From: Vandiemenella viatica
Taxonomy: Eukaryota > Arthropoda > Insecta > Orthoptera > Morabidae
Length of the DNA stretch: 64,000 nucleotides
Direction: 5' to 3'
NCBI GenBank assembly: GCA_031002005.1
Contig: CM061914.1
Coordinates: 190,606,685-190,670,684 of the forward strand
A program made the position numbers and the translations under genes. Position 1 is the stretch's first letter, and the number at the start of each line of letters is the position of its first letter. A model generated the notes under the pieces. That model was not told where the DNA came from. It did not search any database and was given only the letters and a program-made list of their open reading frames with translations. Shown here piece after piece: positions 12,120 through 23,266 of the stretch.

Positions 12120-12640
12120 TGCCATGAGTCTTTCAACTGTTTTGATGCAATCCTCCATCCCTTCCTATCTTGCGCTAACCTTTTTATCTCAACAGTCCCT
12201 TTACAACCCATCTCCTGTCTGCTCCATATATTCTAATCTCTGTCGTCGTCTACAGTTCTTACCACCGACTGTCACATCTACTATTATTATTAATTATTTC
12301 TTCATGTGCTTGTTCAGTGAACGGTTAACGCTCTGGCCTCGCATATCGGAGGACGCCGGTTCGAATCCCCGTCCGAGCCTCCGGATTTGGGCCTTCCATG
12401 GTTTCTCCAAAACACTCCAGGCGAATGCAGCGATGCTTCCTACAAAATTGCATGGCCGAATTCCTTCCTGTTCTTTGTCTCTCATCCTTTTTCGCCTTAA
12501 TGACGTCGACGTCGACGACGCGTAAAGACATAATAAAAAAAAATATGACCTACCATCCTGCCTCTTCTTTCTGTAAGCCTATTCCACAAACTTCTTTCCT
12601 CACCCTTCATTTCCAACACTCGTTCATTTTAGAGACGAAA
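12120..12640 (-). mobile_element. LINE-3fam 3' region, interrupted by a SINE
   Basis: Minus-strand LINE-3fam sequence runs from the end block (ttgatgcaatcctccatccc in plus orientation) through ctgtcgtcgtctacagttc. After the SINE at 12315-12543 it resumes at atatgacctaccatcctgc. Part of the LINE between the two pieces is lost. A run of about 23 T precedes it at 12097-12118. Confidence 0.8.
12315..12543 (+). mobile_element. tRNA-derived SINE-B inside LINE-3fam
   Basis: The head starts near gtgaacggttaacgctctgg, box B is gttcgaatccccg, and the tail is gacgtcgacgtcgacgacgcgtaaag with an A-rich end. The surrounding LINE matches on both sides, which shows the SINE arrived later. Confidence 0.85.
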
Positions 12641-12644
12641 ATAA

Positions 12645-13125
12645 TAGTCCTCGAATCAAATTTTAAAGATCTTATTTCGGCAGTATGGTGGACGGAGAAG
12701 ACACTAACGGAGATAGGGGGGGAGGGTGCTCTATGTAACCCAACTGGACGATCAGATAGGCTATTCCAGCGCTAGGGGCATGTGCGATGGGAAAAGCGAT
12801 TTGCCCGCCAGCACCTGGTGTCTGCCACTAGAGGCGCTGCCATCGACTTCCACAACGAGATGTTCTCAGGGATGTCCTTCTTACTCCGTATGTATCGTCG
12901 ACCTATCGACCACACTTGCGGAAGGTTACTACATTCTATGTACCATAGCGTAGAGGTCCACTGTTATCTATACATAACATCGGTACTAGTACAGATATAA
13001 ATCTTTAGCCGGTCGTTTCCTTTGTATTCGTTTGTACGCGTAATTGTATTAAAAAAAACTATTGCTCCGATCTTCATGGCGTTTAAATAGTTTCAAAGCC
13101 TACAATCAATCTTGAAATCTGCCTT
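12645..13125. other. unique sequence, no gene recognised
   Basis: Overlapping frames of 72-125 codons lie around 12.4-13.0 kb, but none has a domain. The segment at 12720-12960 is moderately GC-rich (cactagaggcgctgcc). Confidence 0.35.
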
Positions 13126-13129
13126 ATGT

Positions 13130-13918
13130 CTTAATACTGTAAATAAAGTAGCGTTCCTACCTATGCTACGATTTTCTGATGATATTGTCTTCACAGCAGA
13201 GAAGACTGAGGATATTGAGAAGTTACGGAATGGCAAAATACTGAAGAAAGAATTTGGATTAAATGTAAATCAAAGAAAGACAAAAGTGGTGAAGAGTAGC
13301 AAAAATGATACCAATACTAGTAGATTAAATATAAAAATTGGATCGGATGTGATACGAGAAGTGATTTCTGATACTTGGGAAGTAAAATCACTACTGATGG
13401 TCGAAGCAGGAATGATGTTAAAAGCAGAATAGCACTAGCAAAGAAAACCTATATGAAAAACAGAAATCTTTTAGTTTCGAATATTGATCTAGAATTTAGA
13501 AATAACTTTTTAAACTCTATGTGTGGAGCACAACACTTTATGGTAGCGAAACATGGACTTTAGGATTTCCAGAAAGAAGGAAAATTGAAGCATTTGAAAT
13601 GTAGTGCTATTGAAGGATACTGACAATTTGGATGGACAAATAAAGTACGAAATGAACGAGTTTTGGAAATGATGGGAGAGGAAAGAAGTTTGTGGAAGCG
13701 GCCCACAGAAAGAAAAGACAGGATGGTAATTCATATTTTGAGACATGCTGGATTTTTTAATTTGTTAGTGAAGGGTAAGAACAACAGAGGAAGGCAGATG
13801 CAGAATATATCAAGCAGATACCTGAGGACGTGGGTTGTAAAGGGTATGTAGACATAAAGAGGTTAGCACAAGATAGGAAGGGATAGGGGATTCCATCAAA
13901 CCAGTCGATAGATTGATG

Positions 13919-13950
<32 letters not shown>
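13130..13950 (+). mobile_element. LINE-3fam, 5'-truncated, A-tailed
   Basis: The frame at 13112-13432 contains the reverse transcriptase active-site block (RFSDDIVFTAEKTEDIEKL, with both Asp) and VNQRKTKVVKSS. After a frameshift come the region GSKITTDGRSRNDVKSRIALAKKTYMKNRNL and the VRNERVLEMMGEERSLWKR region. It ends in gattgatgacagc plus about 29 A. Several frameshifts and stops are present. Confidence 0.87.
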
Positions 13951-13951
<1 letters not shown>

Positions 13952-14090
13952 TAGGTTGTTGCCGGAGAATGACTGTCTGCTTAAATCTCGAGAAAGTCTC
14001 CACGAAATTGGGAGCAGTTTTTTCTGTTATGCAGAGCATTTCTCATTTTTTCCTGATTGCTTTATACCTCGTTAACATCTAGTTTATTGG

Positions 14091-14260
14091 AGGCGGGGAA
14101 CGGGAAGGAATTCGGCCACGGACTTTTTAATGAACGATCCCGGCATACGCATGGAGCGATTTCGGGAAACCCTGGAAAACACAAATCGGTATGACCGGAC
14201 GGGGATTCGAACCCGTGTTCTTGATCGAGAGGCTAGAGCGTTACCAAGCTGTGACTCAAG
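14091..14260 (-). mobile_element. SINE-B-like copy, old
   Basis: It matches the SINE body antisense: ggaaggaattcggccacgg, then a block like cccggcat, then gacggggattcgaacccg (box B). It is more diverged than the other copies and lacks a clear tail. Confidence 0.7.
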
Positions 14261-14261
14261 G

Positions 14262-15065
14262 TGGAAAAAATATGAGTGCCAGTGTATACTTCTAGAATAG
14301 ATAGATATATAATAATCTAATTAGTGAAAGAATTGTAGCATAGAACGTTCTACGAAATAACTCTGTGGTAGCATATATTTACTTAATTTTTACTAATTAA
14401 TTGGCTAACTAGCAAAAATTAGTAATTATATTTACTGAATATTGTATTTTTGCCTGAAACATCGACAGCAAGATTTCCAACGTACAACCGGCACGTGAAA
14501 CCAATACAAGCATGGTATATATTATTTATTATTAATCATTATTGCCCTTGAGGACAGTGTTTAAACTCAAATTATTCAGTTTTTATTTAAGCTTCTCTTT
14601 GTAGGGAACTGTGCACTTAAAAATGCCTAGGAAGCCTTAAAAAAAAAAAAAAAAACCTGTAACTTTAATCGAACTTTACTCAAAATCTTTCATATTGAAC
14701 AGAAATCGAAAGATGCCGAGTGAAGATCGGTTGCCCAGGTATTAAGCTTAATATTGCGGGGCGTTGCTGCTTGTGTGTCGTACTATTTTCTCTACATCCT
14801 TCCTTTCGAAGTACTGTACGTAACAGTATGTACGGTATGTACGCAGCCTCGTGTATCTATTTTTATGCTTTTACTTTCCTTCTATATACTTACCAGATAT
14901 TTACCGTTATTCGAATTCCTTCTGGCTGGCTTCAAATACCTTTTGCAATTCGAACATCTGAAAAATCTTTAATGACATCGAAATTTTCATTCATTTATTT
15001 ACTTTCTGGAATAATTCGTTCAGTTCCCTTACATTACTAAGCATAAAGTTTATTGTTGTAATTCA
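14262..15065. other. no recognisable gene
   Basis: AT-rich sequence with an A-run at 14640-14655. A 106-codon hydrophobic frame at 14720-15040 overlaps a 72-codon frame. Neither looks like a known protein. Confidence 0.4.
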
Positions 15066-15069
15066 TATT

Positions 15070-15740
15070 TTTTATTTTGTTTGCTGTCTTTCGACTGGTT
15101 TTGGTGCAATCCTCCATCCCTTCCTATCCTGTGCTAACCTCTTCATCACTACATACCCCTTATAACCCACGTCGTCAATTATCAGCTTCATTTATTCTAA
15201 TCTCTGTCTTCCTCTACAGTTCTTACCTTCGACTGTTCCCTCCACAAGCAAATTAACCAGTCCAGCATGTCTCAAAATATGACCTACCAGCCTGTCTCTT
15301 CTTTTTGTAAGCTTCTTCCACAAACATCTTTCCTCACCCATCATTTCCAAAATTCGTTCATTTCTTACTTTTTCTGTCCACTTAATTTTTAGCATTCTTC
15401 TGTAGCACCACATTTCAAATGCTTCAATTTTCTTTCTTTCAGGTATTCCTAAAGTCTATGTTTCGCTACCATAAAGTGTTGTGCTCCATACATAGAGTTT
15501 TAAAAAAGTTCTTTCAAATTCTTAGATCAATATTTAAAACTAAAAGATTTCTCTTTTTCATGAAGGCTCTTTCTGATAGTGCTATTCTGCTTTTGACATC
15601 ATTCCTGCTTCGGCCATCGGTGTAATTTTACTTCCCAAGTAACAGAATTCATTTACTTCTCCTATTGTATCCGATCCTATTTTGATATTTAATTTACTGT
15701 AATTGGTATCATTTCTGCTACATTTCATTACAATTAATAC
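15070..15740 (-). mobile_element. LINE-3fam 3' region
   Basis: Minus-strand copy with the family end (gcaatcctccatcccttcc antisense) and the frame EMWCYRRMLKIKWTEKVRNE, then MMGEERCLWKK and the HILRHAGLVNLLVEGTVEG region. It is 5'-truncated, with stops further upstream. Confidence 0.87.
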
Positions 15741-15961
15741 TTATCTTAGGTTATTTTAATGATTCATTCTTTCCTATTATCACACAGTGTCTTACAAACC
15801 ATACATTAATTCTCTTTCATTAATCCTGCGTGCTGTATACTTAACATTTACACACTACTGGTCATAATACAACTTCCTCTTGTATTTAATTCATTGTCCG
15901 TTCATACTTTCGGAAAAAACTTTTTTTTTTTGTCTCTTCATCTGTTTTACAAGGGTGCTCC

Positions 15962-16138
15962 CCGTCCGGGCATCCAGATTTGGGTTTTCCATGGTTTCCC
16001 AAATCACTCCAGGCAAATGCCGGGATGCTTCCTTCAAAAGGCCATGGCCGAATTCCTCCCTATTCCTTGCCCCCCATCCTATCCCGTCTCTAAATATCTC
16101 GCTGTTAAGAGACGTTAAGCAGTTAAAAAAAAAAAAAG
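15962..16138 (+). mobile_element. SINE-A, 5'-truncated, perfect target duplication
   Basis: The copy begins inside box B (ccgtccgggcat) and ends in gttaagcagtt plus A. It is flanked by a perfect 14-bp duplication, tacaagggtgctcc, at 15948-15961 and 16139-16152. The 5' truncation with a target duplication indicates target-primed reverse transcription. Confidence 0.93.
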
Positions 16139-16139
16139 T

Positions 16140-17155
16140 ACAAGGGTGCTCCGCAATATCTTTATTGGCGTCCTTGACCATTAAACTAAATTATCAAGGT
16201 CAAAAATACTTACTCTGTGACATCACATCACATCACATTTCAAATATATTTACGACACAAACCAAAATTTGCGGCAATGACTTTGTACCTTACAATAGCA
16301 AAACAAATGCACGCACGGGAGATGGTCTCATAACATAAGTAGCCCCCAACACTTTCGTGTGTCAGGCCAACCACTCCCTTCCTCCCCCACCCCTCATTAA
16401 AAAAAAAAGAGAGATCGAAGAAATGGTGTCTGATAGGTTTCGAACCGAGGGGTACCGATTGATCTTTAACAAATCTTCAAACATCACTAACACATGTAGA
16501 GATCACCCCTTTAAAAAAAAAAAATAGTAATAATAATAAAAAATAAAAATATTTGTCTACCGCCATCTAGCCAACTTGAGTTTATTATGCTCACTACTAT
16601 GCTTAGGTAACTACGTCACAATATAGTGAGGAAAACACGAGACCTATGCAGTAGTTATTTACAATCCTCGTTGCCCGAGGACGGAAACAAACCAGCGACC
16701 CTTAAAACGCAGTGCAGTGAGGTGGCGCGGTCAGCCATACTGACGGGTCTCTGTGCACGGTTCCACATTTCTCTTGGTCCAGGATACTGTGCAAACGGAG
16801 TTGGCCATCCTGCTATCCGTCCATCAGGGTGCAGTGGTTCACGGAAGAATCTTTAATGTTTTAATAATCTTAATAGTAAAAGAAATATAAACACGGACCA
16901 TGGCGTTACTACATCCTCAAACAAAATGATGTCAACAATATTCTGAATATAATTTAAATTTAATTTAAACGGTCTTTTCACGGGAATAGCCTAAGTCTTG
17001 TCAGAACATTCATTTAAACTCAGCTAAATCAAACAGTCCTGATCTCGTTAGACTTGTTAGAATATTATGTGAATTTTTACTAAATTTAAATATTCTTATA
17101 GGCAGCAGTTCTGTAAATGAAGCCATGTTGAAATTTAAAGACCACATATTTAGAG
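16140..17155. other. no recognisable gene
   Basis: Mostly AT-rich. A box B-like ggtttcgaaccgagg at about 16437 (readable on either strand) may be the relic of another tRNA-derived element. Frame 16626-16856 is unassigned. Confidence 0.35.
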
Positions 17156-17159
17156 GGTT

Positions 17160-17660
17160 TTTTTTTTTTTCCTTTTATTATTGGCACTGGGGCTTGCACC
17201 CGTACAACCACTTTCAACTACAGATTAACATCTCTGGAATAACAATACTAATATCACGCAATGAGCTATTTGATTTTGCAGAATAACATTAATAATATAC
17301 CGATAGTAATATCATGGAATTACATACATGTTATTTACAATTAATTTGGATCGTAGCGCCAATATTTTCCATGTGCTGGTACAAAATCTTATAACTAGCA
17401 TAATCTTCAGATGCAAGGAGTGACGCAGTGTAAGTGGGCAACGGAATGATTTCTTTCATGATCGTATCAATCTCCATCGTCTTCCGTCGGCAGACAAATA
17501 GCAGATAGTTTATGTATTCAATTTCTACGCAAGGACAGTTGGGAGATTCTATAACGTGTAGTTTATGGAGGTGTTGCTTGAATCAACCGTGGTTGAATTT
17601 TATTCTAGCAATCCATGTGCTGAGTCTCCGAGAACATTTGTGCACCTGATACCATTGATG
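17160..17660 (-). mobile_element. LINE 3' fragment (LINE-6fam) with C-terminal Cys motif
   Basis: Translated on the minus strand it reads WIARIKFNHG, FKQHLHKLHVIESPNCPC, then EYINYLLFVCRR. This fits the region after the reverse transcriptase or RNase H in I/R1/jockey-like elements (a GHG-like turn and a CxC...H/C knuckle). A T-run at 17160 would be its poly-A tail. At least one stop is present, and the copy is 5'-truncated. Confidence 0.62.
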
Positions 17661-17664
17661 TGAG

Positions 17665-18108
17665 AGTACCTCTGTTATCTAGTCTTCTTACTACTGCCTT
17701 CTATCCCCATGTAAAAGAGAACACGGTCGTCTCAGTCTAGTGGTTACAGAAAAGTTTTATTCACATCTATTAGTAAGTCGAAAACAAAACATAGTCCAAC
17801 CAACAACTGATATTTATAGTAACTTCTAGTACATCACAAATATTTATAGGTATCCGAAGACTGTACATTCTTTAACCAAATTAGCCACGTTTACTTCAGA
17901 TCTGCAAATTCATCAGTTTGTAACAGATCTACACAGTCATGACAGAGTAGTTCTTCACACGTGATGATAATCACATCTTCACATCACTCAGTTTGTGTTT
18001 CACCGATACGACGCGGATGACCGACACAAACTTACAGTTGCGCATTCAGGAGTCCACACAACGCGCTGCACAATACTTTATCACAACACAATTTCGTAGA
18101 AAACAGTT
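17665..18108. other. no recognisable gene
   Basis: Unique-looking sequence between a LINE fragment and a hAT element. It contains no long frame and no recognisable RNA or repeat. Confidence 0.35.
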
Positions 18109-18116
18109 CCCACTAC

Positions 18117-18493
18117 CAGGCCCGCCGCTAGCTGTTTGAGCGCCCGCGTGCAATACCAATTATGCCTCCCCCTGTCTAACTACAGCGAGTGGTGAATCTA
18201 GGAAATTTCCGAACCGGGTCAAAAAACTGTGAGATTGCCGCCCCCTCGAACAATATACGCCGCCCCCATTGTTACCATCCTGAGTGTCGGCGGTCGCCCA
18301 AAGCAGCTGTTGCTGTTGAGCTAAAAAAAAAAAAATGATTGCCCGCTACATAATACGCTGCAAATTTCGTGGCTGCGACAATGGAGTGGCAACTATCGCG
18401 GGGCGGCGACTATCGATCGCTCGTTTTGCCGCCCCCCTAGACGTGCCGCCCGCGTGCGGTGAACGCCTTGCACGCCCGCTTACGGCGGCCCTG
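18117..18493. mobile_element. hAT-type MITE, 377 bp, with 8-bp target duplication
   Basis: The ends are caggcccgccgctagc on the left and the inverse of cagggccgccgtaagc on the right. The cagggccg type of terminus is common in hAT MITEs. The flanks are cccactac (18109-18116) and cccaatac (18494-18501), 7/8 identical. The interior is non-coding and C/G-rich near both ends. Confidence 0.82.
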
Positions 18494-18615
18494 CCCAATA
18501 CACACGTCTACTTTTCGCGGCACTGTACGGCAAAGACTCCACTCTCGCGATCCAAGTCAGTATACGCGTACATCCATCTACTACTATCGATATCGGTTTC
18601 ATACATCTTAAAGAC

Positions 18616-18850
18616 CGAGCGTGGTGGTGTAACATATAGCGTTCTGGCCTCGCATTCGGGAGGACGGCGGTTCGAATCCCCGTCCGGGCATCTAGATTTG
18701 GGTTTTCCATGGTTTCTCAAATCACTCCAGGCAAATGCCGGGATGCTTTCTTAAAAAGGCCATGGCTGAATTCTTTCCCATTCCTTGCCCCCCATCCTTT
18801 CCCGTCTCTAAAGACCTCGATGTTGAGAGAGATAAAGCAGATAAAAAAAA
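18616..18850 (+). mobile_element. SINE-A, full length
   Basis: The cgagcgtggtggtgtaac start, box B ggttcgaatcccc, the complete body and an A-rich end are all present. I could not define a target duplication. Confidence 0.9.
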
Positions 18851-20330
18851 GCGATAAGTAATGTTAGTTAAGTAAATAATAATAATAAAAAAAATGGTGG
18901 GCCTTGATATTGTAATGTGACAAGCCGTATACTGTAACGTTACATAGCCCCTAACCTGATACATGTTCCTACAGCAAATTAGATGTCACATTAGGTTATG
19001 CTGGCAACAACAGGTAAGGCACTATGGCTGTAAATTATATGGCTTACGTATCGTAATAGTTACTAATTAATAACATGCAAATTAGATTTCAAAATTTTAT
19101 TTTCACACATTCAGTTGCAGGTTAAAGTTGAAAATCGTGTACAATATTTTTAGTACGTAGTCGGAGTGAGGCCCGCTGTTTGTCTTGAGGGAGTGTGGAG
19201 AGCCGTCCAGGCTGTAGCGAGACGCACAGTGGTCTTCAGGAGTCCGCCATCTGTCTTCAGTGAGTGTGGAGCCTCTTCCAGGCTGGAGGGCGTGCTGTGG
19301 CCGCTGTCCCTGCAACAGAGTGACGTCAGTTTGCTGTAGTGTTGGGGTCCGCCCCGCCCACCCCCTCCGCGGACCCCGGGTGGTGCTGCCTCGGCGTCTG
19401 CAGCGGCCGGGGCGGCCGGGGCCCCTGAGGCGGCAGCCGCGGCAGCCGCGCAGGCGGCGAGCGAACACCCCCGTGCACTCCAGACAGGAGCGAGGCAGGC
19501 GGCGGGCAGACGGAACCCCGACCCGCAGGTGGGACCCACGTGAGGCGACGCGTTCTACAGTATGAGGCCGGCAGCAGATGGAAAAGGGGGGGGGAAGCTG
19601 ATGTGCCGTGCCGTCCACTTGCTAGACTATTCCCGATTCGTCGCTACAGAAGCAGGGGTTGCATCAGTGGAGAGGGTGGGAGCGGAGGACCAGACGCCGG
19701 CCGGCCGCGGGCGGCTGGAGCGGTGGCGTACAGAATGTCTCAGGTGAAGGCGTCGGGTCGAGGCGGCCACGTCAGCGGGACTGTGGTGGTAAAGCGCGTT
19801 ATTAGGCCCCTGTTACCATCACAGCCTCGCCATAGACGAGACCGTCTCGGGCCAGACCCCACCACCATCAACAAACCAACCACCACCGCCCAGACCTCGA
19901 CAACCCCCGACGCCCGCCCCTCCGATCACCCCCTCCACCTCTGCCGTGCGCGGAGCCAGCCGTCAGGAGAGTGGAGGATCGCGGGTTCGACGCCGGTCGC
20001 GGCGTGTCGTGACGGCTGGGACTGCACCAGGGACCGGTGGGCATTAACAGCTGCCGCGGCGCTCTACAGCCACAGACGCCACCGCCGAGGCCGCCGCCGT
20101 CCCCGATCACCTCCACCCGACTGCCGCCTGACCCCGCACAGGTCACCCCCGCCGCGGCCGCGACGAACCGGAAGCAGTCTGGAGGGTGGACGGCCCGGCC
20201 CAGCACACCGCCGACCTCACGCTGCGGGACGCGGCGCCTCGCGGGAGACTCGCCGGCTGGCCGAGGTCCAGCCCGCCTGCTCGCTGCCCCGCCCGAGTCT
20301 GCAGTGCGCTCAACCCTCTGAGACGCCGCC

Positions 20331-20338
20331 TTTTATAG
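20331..20338 (-). promoter_or_regulatory. TATA box on the minus strand
   Basis: The minus strand reads ctataaaaggcggc here, a close match to the TATA consensus, at the edge of the GC-rich island. Transcription would run into the island, towards lower coordinates. Confidence 0.4.
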
Positions 20339-20401
20339 CCTGCCAACAATGGCGCGGACCATTTCCTAGGAAACGCGCTGCGAGCCACGGGATATTCAAT
20401 C

Positions 20402-20415
20402 GTTACCATAGAAAC
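20402..20415. promoter_or_regulatory. RFX X-box
   Basis: gttaccatagaaac fits the RFX factor consensus GTNRCC-N-RGYAAC type (two inverted half-sites). RFX proteins control ciliary and neuronal genes in animals. A second related palindrome, tttcctaggaaac, lies at 20362-20374. Both are 30-70 bp upstream of the minus-strand TATA box. Confidence 0.5.
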
Positions 20416-20719
20416 ATTGTTACGACGGGCTCTGAATTTCGTGTGGTGGTACGGAATACCACTACATGCTGTCAAGGTTGAGCCGACGTGTGTGTGGGTG
20501 AGTGAATTAGACAGTTTCTGCCATCTATCGGCAGAAACGCTAAATCAGGATGTTTGTTTCACGTCCGCAACACAACCACGGCCAGTGAAGCACGCCTATT
20601 GGTCGAGCTGTTTTGCGCGCCAGTACTGCGTCGGAGCAAGACAAAGAGGACTAGCCGCAGAGAGGCGACAACGCGAAGACGTTTTGAAATCCGTAGCAGC
20701 TCCAAGTGATAAGTTCCTT

Positions 20720-21030
20720 TGTATTATGCCAAATATGTGTAGGAAAGTGTTTTGTGTCAGACGTGAGCCCATCTCAGTGTCAAACAGGGAGAGGCTGATA
20801 TTTTTATACAGTGTTTTCTTCGACTGAACAGCTTCTTTACAATACTACCCAGCTCGCAGACACCAACACGGTAATGTCTTTAACAATTCTGCCACACTAC
20901 TGACATTCCAACGCGACTGTACCTCCTTAAACGACCTGGGAAGAGTTTCTCGTGAGCTAGTTCGGTTTTGCATTATCAGGACACTGTCTTAATTTCTTTT
21001 CTTTTTTTTTCCTTCTTCTTATTCAGAATT
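20720..21030. other. no recognisable gene
   Basis: Tail of the island passing into a C/T-rich stretch (ttttctttttttttccttc, 20996-21014). Nothing is assignable. Confidence 0.35.
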
Positions 21031-21034
21031 GTGT

Positions 21035-21905
21035 TTAATTTGGTGACTGGACCACTTTCGGAACCGACACGAAGTTTGTACAAACCTGTTGAAATTGGGT
21101 TTATTTTCTTCGTCAACATGTCCCCTTCACGTTTTGCGTTCTTGCTTTACGGGAAACTTGCCAGGAATTAAATTAAAAATGGCGAAATATGAGAGGCTGT
21201 GCAACTGCTAAATGCTACCAGCACTGCAAAAATAACAAACATTATCGGTACATGGACCATATCAACCTAAACAGTTCGTGCTTGGGTTGAAATTCTGCCT
21301 GGACCAAGAGAAAAAAAATTCCGAACTTTTCGATCTGCGGCATCCATCACGGAAATGACGTATTTGTTTACAACGGAAGCAATCGATTATCTCTGGTTGC
21401 TCGTTTCTATGTAAGATTGTGGGCATCACAAAATTACAACTCGGATAAATATTGTCTATGTGTCAATTTTATGCGACTTTTTACAACGGAGAAGAGCTGA
21501 AACGGCAATAAAACATTACAACAAAGGATTAAATCAACGTTTTAAGTGACTGTCACTGATTTTTCAAAGCTGGCGGCATCTAACGGCTGTGCGTCGCTGT
21601 CATATTTCGGCATTTTTAATTAAATTTCTGGCAAGTTTTCCGCAAAGCAAGATCACAAAACGTGAAGAGGAACATATTGAAGAAGCAATTCAACCCAATT
21701 TCAACAGGTCAGTACCAATTTCGCATGGGTTCCAAAAGTGATGCAGTGGCTAGAAAGGGGAGCAAAACAAGAGCGCAAAACATGAAGAGGACATGTTGAC
21801 GAAGCAAATAAACCAAATTTCAATAGGTTTGTACCAATTTCGCGTAGGGGAGGGATATTCCAAAGAGGACAAAATGGAATCGCGTGGTTTATGGACGCTC
21901 CCTTA
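21035..21905. repeat. inverted-repeat element with a third arm copy
   Basis: The left arm (about 21035-21200) contains acctgttgaaattggg, cttcacgttttgcg and ggaattaaattaaaaatggc. It returns inverted at about 21570-21745. A third copy in the same orientation as the right arm lies at about 21760-21845. Near 21880-21905 the sequence tttatggacgctccctta matches the terminus of the MITE at 31588-31972. This looks like a foldback or MITE remnant with no coding sequence. Confidence 0.55.
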
Positions 21906-22361
21906 CGTACCTCGCTGGGCGCTGTAATAAAATCTCTGGATCAGCGATGCAGCAGGCGCGACGGTGCTGCGCTCTGCCCGCCTTTGTCTAGACGCATTTT
22001 ACGCCTGGACCCGCAACGCAGAAAGAGAAAATTGCGTTAAGAAGTGTATAAAATTTTTTACTGCTTCTCCCTTGTAGCTAATATTTTACCCTTCCATCCA
22101 GCTTATTTCCTTTGTTCCGAAATGAACGCAATAAACTCTTTCCCGATCCCGCCAACACCATAAATTTCCCTGTACAGGTTCTGTGTATTATTCATTCATC
22201 TCAGATATCGCATTCATCACTTCTAACCTAGGACCTACGCGCTGTTTGCTTCTTCATTACCTTCCAATGGCAGATAATGTCTGAACATCTTTTAGTGTAT
22301 ACAAAAGACCTAAATGCGGTTCGTTTATTTTAAATCATCACATTATAGCGTGGTGTTTAAA

Positions 22362-22445
22362 CGAAGGCATCGCATTCGGGAGAACGCTGGTTCGAATCTC
22401 CGTCCAGCCATCAATAACCTGAACGTCGACGACGCGTATAGCAAG
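22362..22445 (+). mobile_element. SINE-B, internally deleted
   Basis: Box B region (gcattcgggagaacgctggttcg) is joined directly to the SINE-B tail (aacgtcgacgacgcgta). About 120 bp of body is missing. Confidence 0.65.
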
Positions 22446-22667
22446 GGAGAAACAACGCATAATGACTTAACCTCATACAGTACTAGCTTCCTCTTGCTTG
22501 CAGATACACATCTTATATATAAAAATCAATGTTTCTGGGTTTGTTCGTCTTCTATGCATTCCTATACCATTTATCAGATTGCAATGAAACTTTGGAGAGT
22601 TTTGGAGTGTGCGTCTGCGAAGGTTCCTGTGAAAAAAAATTGCAAAAAGTCACCCCCTATTCCCCAT

Positions 22668-22930
22668 AACACCCCATAATTTAGGCAAACCACATTTTTT
22701 ATCCGATTTAGATAACAATTTGTACACTTATAATTTAAAACAAACAGAAAAGTATTGCCTACGTATGGTTTCCGAATATTCATCCCCTCTCCCCCTTTCC
22801 AACCCCATTACGTTTTCACCCCATAATTTAGGCAAAGCACATTTTTTATCCGATTTAGATAAGAATTTGTACGCTCATACTTTAAAACAAACAGAAAAAT
22901 ACTGCCTCCATATGTTTTCCAAAGCGCATC
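22668..22930. repeat. tandem repeat, about 147 bp, 1.8 copies
   Basis: The block ttaggcaaaccacattttttatccgatttagata at 22681 recurs at 22828, 147 bp later, followed by matching acaaacagaaaa and tattgcct segments. It lies in a dispersed repeat that resembles 63.35-63.7 kb. Confidence 0.7.
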
Positions 22931-23266
22931 CTCTCTCACCCTTTCCAATTTAAAATGAATGAAACAGCAGTTTAAAATTTATATGTAAATATTTTTTCAT
23001 TTAATCTATGTGCCTACTCAAGTCCAGCAATAGTGAAGCTAGTTTTAATATAGTTGATACCTAAAATATCGTGGTGATAGTAACTATGGTTAAAGATCAT
23101 ATGGAAAAGCAAATGTGGAGTTCCTCTGTTTCTTCCTGGTGAAATTATTCACAACACAAAATTTTTAGGTGACGAAATAAGCTGTGAGAATCATCGTTCG
23201 TACTAATAACAGGCAATCTTGGTCACGATGCCACCTCGTCAGTCACATGTATGTATTTGATCAATA

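Larger units (their letters stand above)
19150..20720. promoter_or_regulatory. GC- and CpG-rich island, candidate promoter and first-exon region
   Basis: About 1.5 kb of strongly GC-rich, CpG-dense sequence sits in an otherwise AT-rich window. Frames are long on both strands (up to 313 codons on +, 171 on -), as expected from stop-poor GC sequence, so I do not call a gene. One minus-strand frame (19150-19539) has a poly-Ala stretch. Two 34-bp near-identical blocks lie 83 bp apart (tgtctt...gagtgtggag...ccaggctg, 19179 and 19253). The minus strand near 20330 carries a TATA box, and an X-box lies about 65 bp upstream of it. The best reading is a promoter of a minus-strand gene whose coding exons lie elsewhere. 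Confidence 0.5.

Noticed and set aside
19103..19618. 171- and 129-codon minus-strand frames with poly-Ala
   Set aside because: They could belong to a first exon, but there is no recognisable domain or supported splice structure. I keep the region only as a candidate promoter/first-exon island.
19540..20481. 313-codon open frame on the plus strand
   Set aside because: It lies in stop-poor GC-rich DNA with long frames on the opposite strand too. It is Arg/Pro-rich low complexity and has no domain.
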